From NCBI GenBank assembly GCA_947172415.1, contig OX359190.1, positions 8,246,001 through 8,310,000 on the forward strand: DNA of 64,000 nt, written 5' to 3'. The notes under the pieces are model-generated. The model was not told the origin of the DNA and did no database searches. It worked only from the letters and a program-made list of their open reading frames with translations. Positions 15,001 through 27,400 of this stretch are shown in pieces (position 1 is the first letter of the stretch; every line of letters starts with the position of its first letter). The DNA is from Chondrosia reniformis. Lineage: Eukaryota > Porifera > Demospongiae > Chondrillida > Chondrillidae. The position numbers and the translations under genes are program-made.

Positions 15001-17382
15001 GTATAGTTAAGCGCTTGTTGGCTCAGAATATACATGTCAATGCAAAGGTAGGATTAATTATAGGATGTAAAGGCTTAGAATACAATACCTGCATGTCTGT
15101 GTAAATAATTATGCATGAGCTAAGGATTCACAAAAGATCAACAAGAAGACAAAGATTTCCAGAGTCACTGGTGACTGATGTCCAACCCAGTAGAAAAGAA
15201 TAGAAGAAGAAGAAGAAGAAGTAAACTCTCAAGTAAAATCCTCATCCAAAGCTCTTACTAGGTTTAGTTCCCTATAGGCCTTTACTCTAAAGAAGATGTA
15301 ACATGTACGTAAGTGTTAGATTATTCATGTAGTTAAATACACAGTTAACTGTATATATTTCAGTACTGTACTTCATGTATTCTTACAAGTTGGAAACAGG
15401 TTTTCTGATACAGATTTAAGCTGGCCTAATAAAAAGGAAGTTTGTACACTACACTTAATGTGCTTAGAACATTATGTTAATTAATTACATTTGTGAGTTA
15501 TACTGTACATATTTGCCTCTATACAGGGCGGACACATATCAGTGACACCACTTCACTTAGCATGTATGCATGGTCACAATGCTATAGTCATTGAGCTATT
15601 GAATGCACCGGATATTAGGGTCTCAATCAGTTCCAAAGATTTTCAAGGGAGAGTCCCTTATGAGGTAGCACTGAACAATCAAATTCGTCACCTACTGGTG
15701 TTCCAAAATCCTATTCGTCCTCGTCTGACACCTGGACAGCGCAAATCCATTGACCAGAACATGTCAGTCATTATTTGAGTAATTGCTTAAATTCTCTCTA
15801 TCAATGGACACAATTATTTCCTATTCTCTTTTCACGTATATATTGCAGTGGGCCTCCTTGTAAAATAATCTATTTCGATAATGGCTCCTCCCATCCAAAA
15901 TAATACTTTAATTGATTGATTGATTGATTGTAGCTCTTGTTATTACTTTATGTAAGTACACTGTTGAGCTGTTGATTTCGTTGTATATACATCTCAGATA
16001 TACATTTAACACAGAGAGCCAAGGACTCACGAAAGATCAAAAAGATGACAAAGATTCCTAGGGTAATGCACTGATGAAGGGCGAAATTCCCAGAAACAGC
16101 TGTCTGGCCCAGTGGAGAAGAAGAGAAATAGGAGGAGAAAACTCTTGTATCCTCATCCAAAGCTCTCACTAGGTTTAGTTCCCTATAGGTCTTTTACTCT
16201 AAAGTAGATGTAGCATGTAAGAAAAATGATGTTTATAGATTGTTTATTTACGTATTGTGTGATTTGTCTTTGTTTTCTTCAGTTGCATAGTGTGTCGAGA
16301 CAATAGCGTCGAGGTTCAGCTCTTGCCCTGCAAACATCAGGTGATTTTGAGCAATAGTTTGCATACATGTAGTTTAACAAGATAACATTTACTTATTCTT
16401 ATGAAGCTAAACCATAATTGGACCAAACGTACACATGAGGAAGTATAACCATAATTGTTTAGTCGTGTACAGACAGATATGTTCATTATAAATTAATCCA
16501 TACCCTTACTCTTTACTTTTATAGGTTATATATGTTTATATAGGAAAATCATGTTCTATTTGTAAATGTGTTTTTCTTACTGTTTAAAGGCCATTTTGTG
16601 CATGTTTTATATTATTCTGTGCATGTTTCTCTGTGATGTAAAAATCAGCCTCCATTTTATGAAATGCCTCTTTTTCACTAATGTATATACCAAAACCTTG
16701 GATTGACACATTATCTTCAAACAAATAGCTCTCATGCTGTTACCATGATTCTTAATTGCTACCTGCATGTATTATTTGTTTATTGTATACGTAAGAACAG
16801 TGGATTAATTTGATATATTAAAAGCATTTTCACATAAATTGTCGAAGCCATTACTGAAAGTTAAGTTTTGTATTCATTTTACTGGAAGTGAAAACATGAT
16901 CTCATGTATTCTACTCACTTAAGACCAATGTATTAAAGTTGAATAAAATACTAGTAAATGGGTTCATTGCATCCTCTCGCTCACTATATACAGTGAAACC
17001 TCTGATGCAGTCTAGAATTGATTGTATCTGAGATTCCTATAAATAGGAAATGCTAAATGCTACATATGTGTAATACATACATGGTATATATAGTCTGCAG
17101 CTTTAAAATGTTTGAAGTTGCACTGCTGTTTACCTCATGCATATACCATATTATTCTTTATGTACGTAATTGTAAAAATATCCATAATTGTTGAATTAAT
17201 TGTTGTTGACATACGTAATTGTTGTTGATTGTTGAAACAATGTATAAGCAGATGTGTAGATATTTATAAGTTCTATGCTTGTGTGCTTATAGATTTGCTG
17301 TTACGATTGTGCTGAAAAATGCAAGAATTCTTGTCCAATGTGCAGGGATCCGATAAAAAATGTTGTGAAGATTGCTAACTAA
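3079..17382 (+). CDS. FHA-like / ankyrin-repeat / RING-finger protein (putative E3 ligase)
   Basis: Twenty exons with consistent phases: 3079-3228, 4519-4795, 5139-5386, 6105-6215, 7348-7539, 8795-9145, 9529-9717, 10298-10449, 11596-11690, 11817-11866, 11959-12063, 12256-12288, 12969-13114, 13352-13445, 13689-13733, 13825-14090, 14843-15047, 15527-15762, 16283-16340, 17293-17382; about 1030 aa. Residues about 70-115 look FHA-like (IIGTGQNCDI then QHFRMSL). Two ankyrin blocks follow, about 245-605 and 732-965, with repeated LHxA and GxxxIVxxLL signatures. They are split by a helical non-ankyrin stretch. The C-terminus is a RING: CIVC, PCKH, CCYDC and CPMC give a C3HC4-type ligand order, so ubiquitin transfer is the likely role, with the ankyrins binding substrate. 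Donor GTTAGA of exon 2 is weak but is the only one that keeps frame. AATAAA lies at 17589. No ortholog could be named. Confidence 0.82.
3805..3991. repeat. short element with 26-bp terminal inverted repeats
   Basis: Arms at 3805-3830 and 3966-3991 are inverted copies with about 3 mismatches in 26, sharing ATGAGCATCAG. There is no coding capacity. It lies in the first intron of the ANK-RING gene and looks like a MITE-type non-autonomous DNA transposon. Confidence 0.5.
6395..6560 (+). repeat. dispersed repeat family A, diverged copy
   Basis: Shares with the other family A copies the blocks GTCACTGATGAAGG, ATTCCCAGAAACAGCTGTCT and CATCCAAAGCTC. It lies in an intron of the ANK-RING gene. Confidence 0.5.
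7125..7300 (-). repeat. dispersed repeat family A, inverted copy
   Basis: Contains ACATGCTACATCTAC, AGTAAAGGCCTATAGGGAA and GGGAATTCCATCC, the reverse complement of the family A blocks. It ends only about 50 bp before the ANK exon at 7348. Confidence 0.65.
10612..10885 (+). repeat. dispersed repeat family A
   Basis: Near full-length copy (AAAGACTTCCAGGATCACTG ... CTATAGGCTC ... TAGCATGTAGGAAAATGG). It carries an internal duplication of about 27 bp, GACCCAGTGGAGAAGAAGAT. Confidence 0.7.
11435..11520 (-). repeat. dispersed repeat family A, truncated inverted copy
   Basis: Retains AAAGGCCTATAGGGAACTAA, GAGCTTTGGATGAGGATACA and the pyrimidine-rich run. It lies close upstream of the ANK exon at 11596. 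Confidence 0.6.
14495..14725 (+). repeat. dispersed repeat family A
   Basis: Near full-length copy with GAGTCAAGGGTTCAGAAAAG at its start and TTAGATTTTGCATG at its end. It lies in the intron before the ANK exon at 14843. Confidence 0.7.
15115..15335 (+). repeat. dispersed repeat family A
   Basis: Begins GAGCTAAGGATTCACAAAAG and ends GTTAGATTATTCATG. A GAA trinucleotide run marks its centre. Confidence 0.7.
16010..16245 (+). repeat. dispersed repeat family A
   Basis: Begins CAGAGAGCCAAGGACTCACG and carries all conserved blocks through TAGCATGTAAGAAAAATG. It lies just upstream of the first RING exon (16283). Confidence 0.7.
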
Positions 17383-18463
17383 AACATGTATTATATATCT
17401 TTAATTGATTTTTATTTTAATATGTTTTATCAAACATGCATGCAAACAGTCAGATTTGTGAAATGGATGATTTGCTGTTATAATTAAATGTTATGCTACC
17501 CTGTGAACCCAAATCAATTTATATACTTGAAATTAGAAAACATCAAAGCATATATTATACAAATCTAGATGCATTGATCAAGATCATGAATAAAATATAA
17601 TAATCTTAATTACTGGGTGTTTTATTATTAAAATAATGTTGAAATTTCATGTTAAAAGCCTGCGGTGCATATACCTATATATATAGCCAAGATATATATA
17701 AATATTGTTTAAATGGAATTATGCATACAATATATGCATTTTTGTGTTTAATTAAGCTAATTTTGCAAGGGCACACAAATTATATATAGATTATATAGGA
17801 AGAAGACAAAGGGTCCCCGCAGGGTCACTGATGAAAGGTGAAATTCACAGAAAAAGCACTAGATAATTCATGCATATATGTTGTCTATCTATATATATAT
17901 AATCCTGCATATATAGGCTCTAGATCCTTAGTCATTAACATATGATGAAGATTAAGAGCCTATATGTATTAAAAATATCTACTGTTTGCCCTATTAAATC
18001 TCTGAAAATACCCACTTCAGAGCGTGTAGTTATCGCATAGTAATAAAGTATGCGTTTTGCGAAATTCATGATGTATTACGGGATCCGCCCTCAGATGTAC
18101 CAAATATGGAAAAATAAATTAGACCACAAATATGTCTGGAATGTTACAACTTCTAGAAACCTCTTGGAAATGCCCAACAAAGTCGGCATGAGGGCCATTC
18201 ATGATACGATTGAAAATTAATCGCCTCACTTACGGAAATCCTGTAAATATTTTCTTTGAAAATCTAAAAATTTTAAGCATTTCGCTAAGTAATATTACTA
18301 TAAATGTGAATGTACTTTTAGACATGTCTGCTATTTCTAACTAATTTATGCGTGACCCAAATTGTTATTACGCTTTCGTGATCGTAGATAATTGCTGTGA
18401 CGTCATCGACTGTGTGGCTTTATTTTCAGTACTAACAGGCGTATTGTTAACGCAAGAATTTCT
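17383..18463. other. intergenic region, ANK-RING 3' flank and BAZ2 5' flank
   Basis: Holds the ANK-RING 3'UTR with AATAAA at 17589-17594, a fragment of repeat family A at about 17800-17860, and AT-rich filler. Around 18360-18460 it becomes less AT-rich and contains a palindromic TGACGTCA at 18398-18405. No gene is seen. Confidence 0.5.
18398..18405. promoter_or_regulatory. CRE-like palindrome TGACGTCA
   Basis: A perfect 8-bp CREB/ATF-type site in the presumed promoter of the BAZ2-like gene, 66 bp before the first candidate coding ATG (18464) and 534 bp before the second (18939). A single 8-mer is weak evidence; position is what makes it worth listing. Confidence 0.3.
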
Positions 18464-21400
18464 ATGGAGGTGAAGTACGTTGTCAGGTATGTAGATTTTG
18501 AGAACGAATGTACATGACTGTAAATGGCATATTGAAGTTGATTTCGCTTGAAAAGTTTTGCATTCTCTGCGAAGAGCATGTTAGCGAACGATAAAGCAAG
18601 ATTCACGCCTAAATTGTGCCACTTTTTTAACGTCGTAGTCTTTACCTCCCAGTGTTGTAAGGCCGAAGATCTGTATGCAGTTCATGCAATAAAGTGCATG
18701 TTAGGCAATAATACATACCCCTAGGACCTGACATGATCGTGGATTTCATTTTACCATCCTGATGTATATTTTCCCCCGATTTTAACTGTATATCCTCTAC
18801 AAGTAGTTTTAAGCATGATTATTTCAATAGAAGTATTTTTGATATGTTGGTATATTTTTTAATAAACTTAGATGGTTTGATGAAGATTTTTTGTGTATAA
18901 ATCATTGAAAATTCATTGCCCAAGTCACATGATTAAGGATGGAGGATGGAGACAGAGATAATGTCCATGGTGAGTTGGTTAGTAAGGTTAAGGTCTTGAA
19001 CATCATTCTTAATAGAGAAGAGTGTTAGATGGTATATTCTCTAAAAAATTATTTGCCATCAGACCTTTCTGTGATAATGTGATGATATATGTAGAATCCA
19101 CTCCCAACTTATCAAATTGATAATTCATATATAGTTACACTTATAAGATGCTAATTGTGGAGGAATATGTACCTTTTTATAGCAGTTTACACTTTCTTCC
19201 AAGTGATACATGTATCTGCTAAGGGTGCAGCCTATGGCAAAAGAATGACACGATAATGGGTCCTTTGATACCGAATTGCACTCTGTTCAGTATAATATAT
19301 AATAATACTCCATTTCTTCTTGTCAATCCATTAGGAGTAATATTCATTGACTTGAACTGGTTAAAAACATTTTCATCTTTATTGTTAATTTGCTATATTG
19401 ACCGAACTAGCATTTATTTACTAAATATTCAAAAATACAATAATATATGATAAGTGGGATTGTGAGCTTTCGGTAGTATATAGAGTGAAACAGTTAGGAT
19501 TATCGTTGTAACAACGTACAACGTAGCAATGAATCTATATTCTATCACAATAATAAATTGCTAGTGTAATTATTTTAATAGTTACTCAGTCTTATTAATG
19601 TAGTTGTTTTCAGTGTAAAACACATTTTTTTCTGCTTCCAATTGTATGTAAATACCATTAGAATAGGATGCTAGAATTCCTAGAAAATATATAGAGAATA
19701 TTGATACATAAGAATGTCAGATTCTACTGCACAGTCAAATGGGTATTGTCTTGAACTACAATAAAAGAGAATGCTGGCATTGGCTTTAAAATTAATTGTG
19801 ACTAAAATATTTTTTTAATCTTGATAATTGGCTCAGAAATTGTTGATATCAGCACATTTGTATTTTATATTATTGTGTATGTAGGTATGTCTTAACATTG
19901 TATTTAGTCCAACTCTCACATTTTATAGTTCTTTATTATTATGTGATCTGTAGATTTGATATATCTTCCTTATACACAAATATTAAAGCACTCCATTTTT
20001 CTTACATGCTACATCTACGTACTTACGATTAAAGAGCTACGTATATAGGGAACTTAACCTATAGTGAGAGCTTTGAATGAGGATACAAGAGTTTTCTTCT
20101 CTACTTCTCCCCTGGGCCACATGTATAGTGCAATTACATAGCTGAAGTAGGCATTGTCACACAGATTTCTATTTAATGCCCAGTGCATGTAAGTACTCAT
20201 TGGGTCGGTTGTCCAGTGCTAACTATTTATTTAATGCATACAGTGTATGTAGCAGTATTACTGAGTACTTGTTCTAAAGGACATGAAGCCATTTTCTCAA
20301 TTAAATTGGTTTTGATAAGGTTGACCTATTGATGTAGGCACGTATGCATTATTGTGTGTGTCTTACAGTTTGCACATACGTAGGTAATTGTATGGTGTAA
20401 ATATTTAATTAAGGCAACCTTGTGACAATATACATACATACCACCTCTTAAAAAGGGACTTGATCCATTATGTGTATGTTGGTTGCAGCTGCTATATATG
20501 TTGTAACCAAAATACATAGGTTGTTTAGAAGGTAATTTCAAAAAGTTCCTTAGCAATAGATCGCATCTTCAAAGTATTGTATTGAAGGGAGTCAAGAGGT
20601 ATGAATCTATTGCAGTAGCTGTATTAGTATTATTATTATATCTAAGTGAGGCATATGATGTAGTACTAGCTATGTATATTAGTGTCATTATTATATATTT
20701 ACATTAGTGAGACATTTATTATAGTAGTAGCTGTATTAGTGTCATTAAATATTTCTAAATGGCAACTCACTAGAGAAGAGTTTACTGCAGATTTTCACTC
20801 CTCCTTCCCATTCTGAGATGAAAGTACCCAATGAATACACTCGACACTCTGTAGCTCTGTAGGTTTTCCCAATCAGTCTTTCCTACGTACGTAAGTGGTG
20901 TTTTCTTTAGCCCCTCATTCTCCAGACCTGTGATTAGGATAGACAGCTTATTTGTTAGAGCTTTTAATAAGGACTTAATTCCACTGTTCCTCTTCACTTG
21001 TCCAGACAGTTTTCTTGAAATACCATCTCTAATTAATGTCCCTCCTTGATCTTTGAACTTCCTGTACTTGTGTCTGAACTTTATAGACATGAATAGGATA
21101 GGGTGTCCTGATTAATCAAAGGTCATCAACCTTTGATTAACCTGTTCCCTGTACTAGGTAAGTAATGTGATTTAATAAAGTGATTTGTCTAATAAGCTTC
21201 ACCAACTCATTCTTTTGTTGTCAAAGAAGAAGAAAAAAATGCCGAAACCTATATAAACTATACATACTTACTTCTCTGTATGTACTTTACATGTATTTGT
21301 ATTTATATTACGTACGTAACCATATGTATGAATAATCTCACCATTTTTTAACATGCTACGTCTAATTTAGGGTAAAAGCCCTGTAGGGAACTAAACCCAG

Positions 21401-24400
21401 TGTGAGCTTTAGATGAGGATACAAGAGTTTTCTCCTTCTCCACTAGGTCAGACAGCTATGTATTTCTGGGAATTCCACCCTTCATCAGTGACCCTAGGAA
21501 TCTTTGTCTTCTTGGATCTTTGTGTGTCCCTCATACGTACATATATGAATGTATGCAGATGCATTGAACTGAAATGCTTTTAATGTGAGGTTTATTGTTG
21601 GACCTAACTATGTCTGCTGGTATGAAATCTAGACTATCACTTGTTAAATTAGTAACTGGGGAGGTCATAATTAGAAGAACTTATTAGATTATATAGGTAT
21701 ATAGTGTTAAGAATTCATACATATCTGTTGAGACTTGAATGGTGTGATGTCTTAAATTGAAAATGTCAATATTTAAGAGAAATCTTAAAGGATATAAATT
21801 CAATGTTATTTAATATTCCAAATATACATTATTAATTGACAATTTATTATGATTTATTTTTTGAACTTTTTCGTACATTTATGACATACATATGTATATG
21901 TATGTGTGTATTGTTTATATAAAATATCTATTTCAGTGTATATATGTATGTAGTTTTGAATAAGTTGACGAATGGCTATAAAGTACTTTTGAAAACATTT
22001 TATTTGATATTTCAATAACAAAATATAGTGTAATGGATATTACTGGATCAAGTCAATTTTCTATAATGTGGAGCCAGAATATAAAGAATATGTCTGTTAA
22101 GTTAGAAATAAGTTGGATTTTTGTGACGAAAATTGTATCGTAATCCTTGCATTTCACTAGTCCATAAGAATGTACGTACTTTCCTTACTAAAATAATCAG
22201 CAACTACGCAATTATCTTTGTGCTTAGATAGATGGATAGATGGATGGATGGATAGATGGATAGATGGATAGATGGATGGATAGATAGATGGATGGATAGA
22301 TATATAGATGGTTGGATAGATGGATAGATGGATGGATGGATAGATAGATGGATAGATAGATAGATAGATAGATGGATGGATAGATGGATAGATGGATGGA
22401 TAGATAGATGGATAGATGGATGGATAGATATATAGATGGTTGGATAGATATATAGATGGTTGGATAGATAGATGATTTTAACACAAAGTATCCCATTCAG
22501 TAATGCTGGTCTACACTAAAACAAAGCACATTTAATTAATTAATTAATTTAATTGGTACGTAAACCATATCAGTGAACATTGTACTGAATTTTCTGTTGC
22601 CTGAAATTTCTGATAGATATGGATGTTTACAGACATATGTACGTATGTATGTTGGATGTGAGAGCGTGTATCATATTCAGAAATATAGAGCAGCACAAAC
22701 GCCTGCCTTTGAATGTCTTTCAATTCTTTGATTCTTTAAAAGTGCAATAATTAGACACTCAATGAGTCAAAACATGTACGTACTGCCCAAAGATAAATTC
22801 AAGGCAGCTAGAAGGAATATTTATTATAAACACTTTCTTTGTAGCAACTGCACTACATACATATAGGTATGGTAGGTATTATTTTCATTTCCTATTATGG
22901 TTTGTGGTGACTTTGGTGTGAGATTCAATAAGGTGTCAGGCTTGATAGTTGAACTGTTAGGTAGTATGAATGGAACACTTGATTGTAGCAGCTATCCTAT
23001 CACTTATAGATAGGTACGTATGTATGCAATGAAGAACTGGTGTTTAGTTTACACTGAATACCTTTGTAATTATTGAATGTGTATCTTGTGTTAGCATGTT
23101 TCATATTAGAACTAAAAAAATGAATTACAATGTGGTCCACTTGACTTGAACTTGCTTAGCTTAAATGTCTGGATAAGTAGAATAAGTGTCTTCACCCCAG
23201 GCAACTGGAAACATCAGATATTTTGAACTAATCACAGTAATTCATTCATTACTTTCTATCTTAAGTTCACTTTGTGAGCATTGTAGAATGTCGGAACATG
23301 TTTTAATGTTTACAAAACGAACAGTGTCTGCAGTACCAGTATCTCTGTATCTAAGACCAGACAAGTGTGCTGATGGGACATCCCACTTGCAATTAAAATA
23401 GTATTAATACTTAGTAGTTCTCTTCCGTTGGTTGGCAGCCATATTTTGCTGAGTCAGCATCTTGCGACGATGTTCGGATAATCAACGATTCGTATAATTG
23501 ACGTTCGGATAATCGACGTTCTACTGTAATATAAATACATAGATGTTATCCATTTTAATTTTAACACTATCCATTTGTAATGAGATCCACATTCATGTGC
23601 TATTAGATGGCTTTGCTGTGTGATAATTACCAACTGGTAATGTTTCATAATACGTACCTATAGGAATGTAATGTTTATATTATTATGTAGCATATTTTCA
23701 TTATCTCCTATTTCCTGGCCTGTATCAGTGTGACTACTGCATTAACCATTGAAGTATGTAGTTTCTTATTTCTTTAAGAATAGCTTATAATGTAGTAAGT
23801 ACGTATGTACGTAGCTATTCAAACAGATATTACATTTTGTTGCATATACGTATCACTGAATGAGTGGGGGATATTTCTTACTTACGTATGAACATTGTAG
23901 TGGTATATGATTTATTATTATAAATAGTGGTATATGATTTATTATTATAAATATTTTCACTTGCCACTACTCCTCCATTTAAACTTGCTCTGTAACCTCT
24001 CCCCTCGTCATATTGCTGATGAAGACCTCTGGGTTGAAACGTCCATCAAACTTATTGAATTTTATGTTGCTGATGTTCTATTAATCATATACGTATGTAC
24101 AGTGTGCCTCGCTGCATTATAAGCAGTAAAGCTTATTTAATGATGAGATGTGAACTACTCAACTGACTGTCAGAGAGATGACTTCCAAATCAGCGCTGAC
24201 TGATGAATCACTGAAACTGTCCAAAGCATTTATACATATGTATGTATGCCTTGTTAAGAGAGAATTTAGTTGAAGTCTTAGAATTTCTGTTACATTCCCA
24301 CTATTATGTTTGTAACTGTCTACTGCTTAAAATTTTATTATCAAAGTTTGTATCGGCTATCGTAGTAGTTGTAAAGTATCTTATAAATTTCTACTAGTTC

Positions 24401-27400
24401 TACTATTATCAAAGGATGTATACTTGCAGATTTGATTGATTTAATTTTCATAGATCAAGTCTTGTAAGAAATTTACTTGTGTAATGATCTTTCAATGTAA
24501 CGTGATCTTTCAGTCTCTTCCTTCCAAATGTTGCACAAGACAATCCTTCAAATGTTGCACAAGACAATCCTTCAAATGTTGCACAAGACAATCCTTCAAA
24601 TGTTTCACAAGACAATCCTTCAAATGTTGCACAAGACAATCCTTCAAATGTTGCACAAGACAATCCTTCAAATGTTGCACAAGACAAACCTCCATGCGTA
24701 CATACTGTTGATGACATGCGTACATACTGTTGATGACATGCATACATACTGTTGCTGACATGCATACATATTGTTGATGACATGTGTATGTACTGTTGAT
24801 GACATGCATACATATTGTTGATGACATGTGTATGTACTGTTGATGACATACGTATGTAGTGTTGCTGACATGCATGCATACTGTTGATGACATATGTATG
24901 TACTGTGGATGAAATGTGTACAATTTATTATCTTGCTATAAAATTGTGTTATCAATATTTTATTCATTACTACAGTTGGTGGGACTGTGTAAGCTATATA
25001 AAAATATTTGTTGCACTTATGTGGATGTTTAGATAACCCACTGAGGCAGACAATTGTCTGTTGACACTTTGTGTGGGCTTATACTGAATCATGTAGTATA
25101 CTGTATTAACCAAAAGCCCCTCAAGGTTTACAAAATTAAGTCAAAAGATGAAATATAAGTTTGGCTTAAGTTATAAGTACATATAAAGTTTACCTTAAGC
25201 AAGTAGTTGTAGAAAAGATGATGTTTTATTATCTCTGTGTCTTAATGCCTCTCTCCTCTTGGTCTATTGTGGTGCAGGCGTCGTTCCTTGGACTCTTATC
25301 AGCTCCTCCAGCACCGAGTCTCAGCAACAACCCATGTTCTTCACATCACTTGTGGCTCCCCCACCTCTCATCAACATGGATTCCAGTTCAGAAATGTCAG
25401 CCGTCCAGGGATTCATACCCACGCCTCCTGTGCTCCCACAGGGATACACCCTTGCATACACGCAGGGTGGTCTGGTGCTGCTGCCGCAGGAAGAAGAAGA
25501 AGACTCTTTGAAAACTACTTCCCAAAGTCACGATAAGGAAACATCATCCAACAGCCAGCACAGAGAGAAATCATCTAATAGCCATAGTAGTAGGAGCAGT
25601 AGTAGCCATAGAAAGGCAAAAGTTTTCTCTGATAGCAGCAGCCATAATCATGATAGCCATGGTAACGGTAGTCATGGACACAGTAACCATAGTCACAAAC
25701 AACATGAGGCGGGGCAATATAAGAGGAAACACAGAAGAAACCGTAGTGATGATCACGCCCAACCAGAAGGTAGCTCTGCCCTTCGTCCTGGGGTCATATC
25801 TCCTCCTCTTCCTAAGAGTACTAGCAAGGAATCAGAAGTGAGCACACATTCCTGTAGTACAAGTTTTTAATTGTCACCATTATTGTTACGTTTGTATGTA
25901 TGTGTGAAATAGAAACTGCTTTTCATAAATGTGAATATACTATGTATGTATGTACCTGTATGTATGTACCTTTAGATTACGAGTAAGGTAAGTAGGAGTG
26001 ATACATACGTACCTTCCCTTGGGACACACCTCTTCCCTTGGGACATGCCTCTTCCCTTGGGACATGCCTCTTCCCTTGGGACATGCCTCTTCCCTTGGGA
26101 CACGCCTCTTCCCTTGGGACTTGCCTGTATGTACAGATAATTTTATCAATATCTATTGCATAATAATAATTGAGTCTTACACAATAACCACACAATGTAT
26201 GTGAATGGCATTGTGGTTAATCACACCTACATACAACCTGTCAGTGAAATAGGATAGGTGCAAGGTCTCATTACTCCTGGCAACGCTGTGCACAATGCAC
26301 ACAGGGCCAGTTTATTCCAAATTAGGAGGGAGGGGAAGCATAAAGAGAGCATTGCTGTGGCACTTTTTAGTCAGTGGCTGAGCCATTACCAGCTGTCCTG
26401 GGGAAGTGTGATGATAGGTTAGGTAGACTGGGGAGGCCACTCTCCTAATAGGCTGCTATTAAGGCTCCCATTGAGTATAAAATAAAAAAGGATGAATTAC
26501 ATAAATGATGAAGTGAAAATTAATGAGGATGATACAGCATATTGTACATATGTACGTATGTATTGTATCACTTTTGTAGTTGTGTATACTGTACATAGTT
26601 CAGTTGCATAACAACCAGTGACCCTTATCCTGGTTTGAATTCTAACCTCAACTGTTTCCTTTGTTATGTATTTGCAGAGTAAACACTTGTGGTTTTATTA
26701 TCAATTTACTTTTGAATATGGAACCACCTGATCTGATTCTTTCTTTGCAGGTCTCCAGCAAGAGATCAAAGCAGTCAAACTCATCCAAAGCCATTCATAT
26801 GTCAGTTGTCTCACCCACTGGTGAATCTCCCGGTCAATTTTGGAAGGAACCTAAAGATGCCACGCCCACCCACAATAAAGAGGTTGCTGTCAGATCTGTA
26901 ATTATGGGCGGGGCGAAATCCACCATTAAGAAACACAAGTCCCATTCCAACTTGGGCTTACCAAAATCAGAAGCTAAGTCTCATACAAAAGTGGCAGAAA
27001 AGCATCACCAGCAAGGAAAGTATGTTACAGTACAGCAGCTCTCACCCAATGGATCCAAACACCAGCCTCACCAAGTCATTGAGGTGAAGTCCACCATCTC
27101 CTCATCGGCCATGATATGGTCCCCTCCCACAGCCAGCATGCCACACCCCATAATGACCATCTCCACGGTGATGGATAGCCCCACCCATCAGGTAAGAGGA
27201 GATCAGATATACGTCCAATCAACAGCCCCTCAGTTGGGATCACCGCCAGATCGGTTAGATCTTCGGAAGAGAAGGGGACGTAAACCCACTAACATTGACC
27301 TCTTTCTTGTGCCACTGACCAAAGGGTAAGTAATGTATACAGGCATATCCATGGACAAGGGGTAGTTGTTGCGAATTTTAAGGTTGATAATTATTTTAAC

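Noticed and set aside
20782..21090. 102-aa basic minus-strand ORF
   Set aside because: No recognisable domain, no splice signals at sensible places, and it lies in the long BAZ2 intron; could be a worn retroelement fragment but nothing supports that.
22224..22496. 90-aa minus-strand ORF of Ser/Ile/Tyr/Pro/His
   Set aside because: It is a translation of the GATA/GGAT microsatellite; tetranucleotide repeats without stops create such ORFs.
24448..24967. Overlapping Cys/His-rich ORFs of 75-143 aa on both strands
   Set aside because: They are frames of the two adjoining minisatellites. All frames are open because the units lack stops, and no start or splice context supports a gene.
25267..25536. 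Alternative frame [15 protein letters not shown]... at the BAZ2 second exon
   Set aside because: It ends in a stop with no donor, whereas the phase-1 join from 18969 opens the frame that continues through all later exons.
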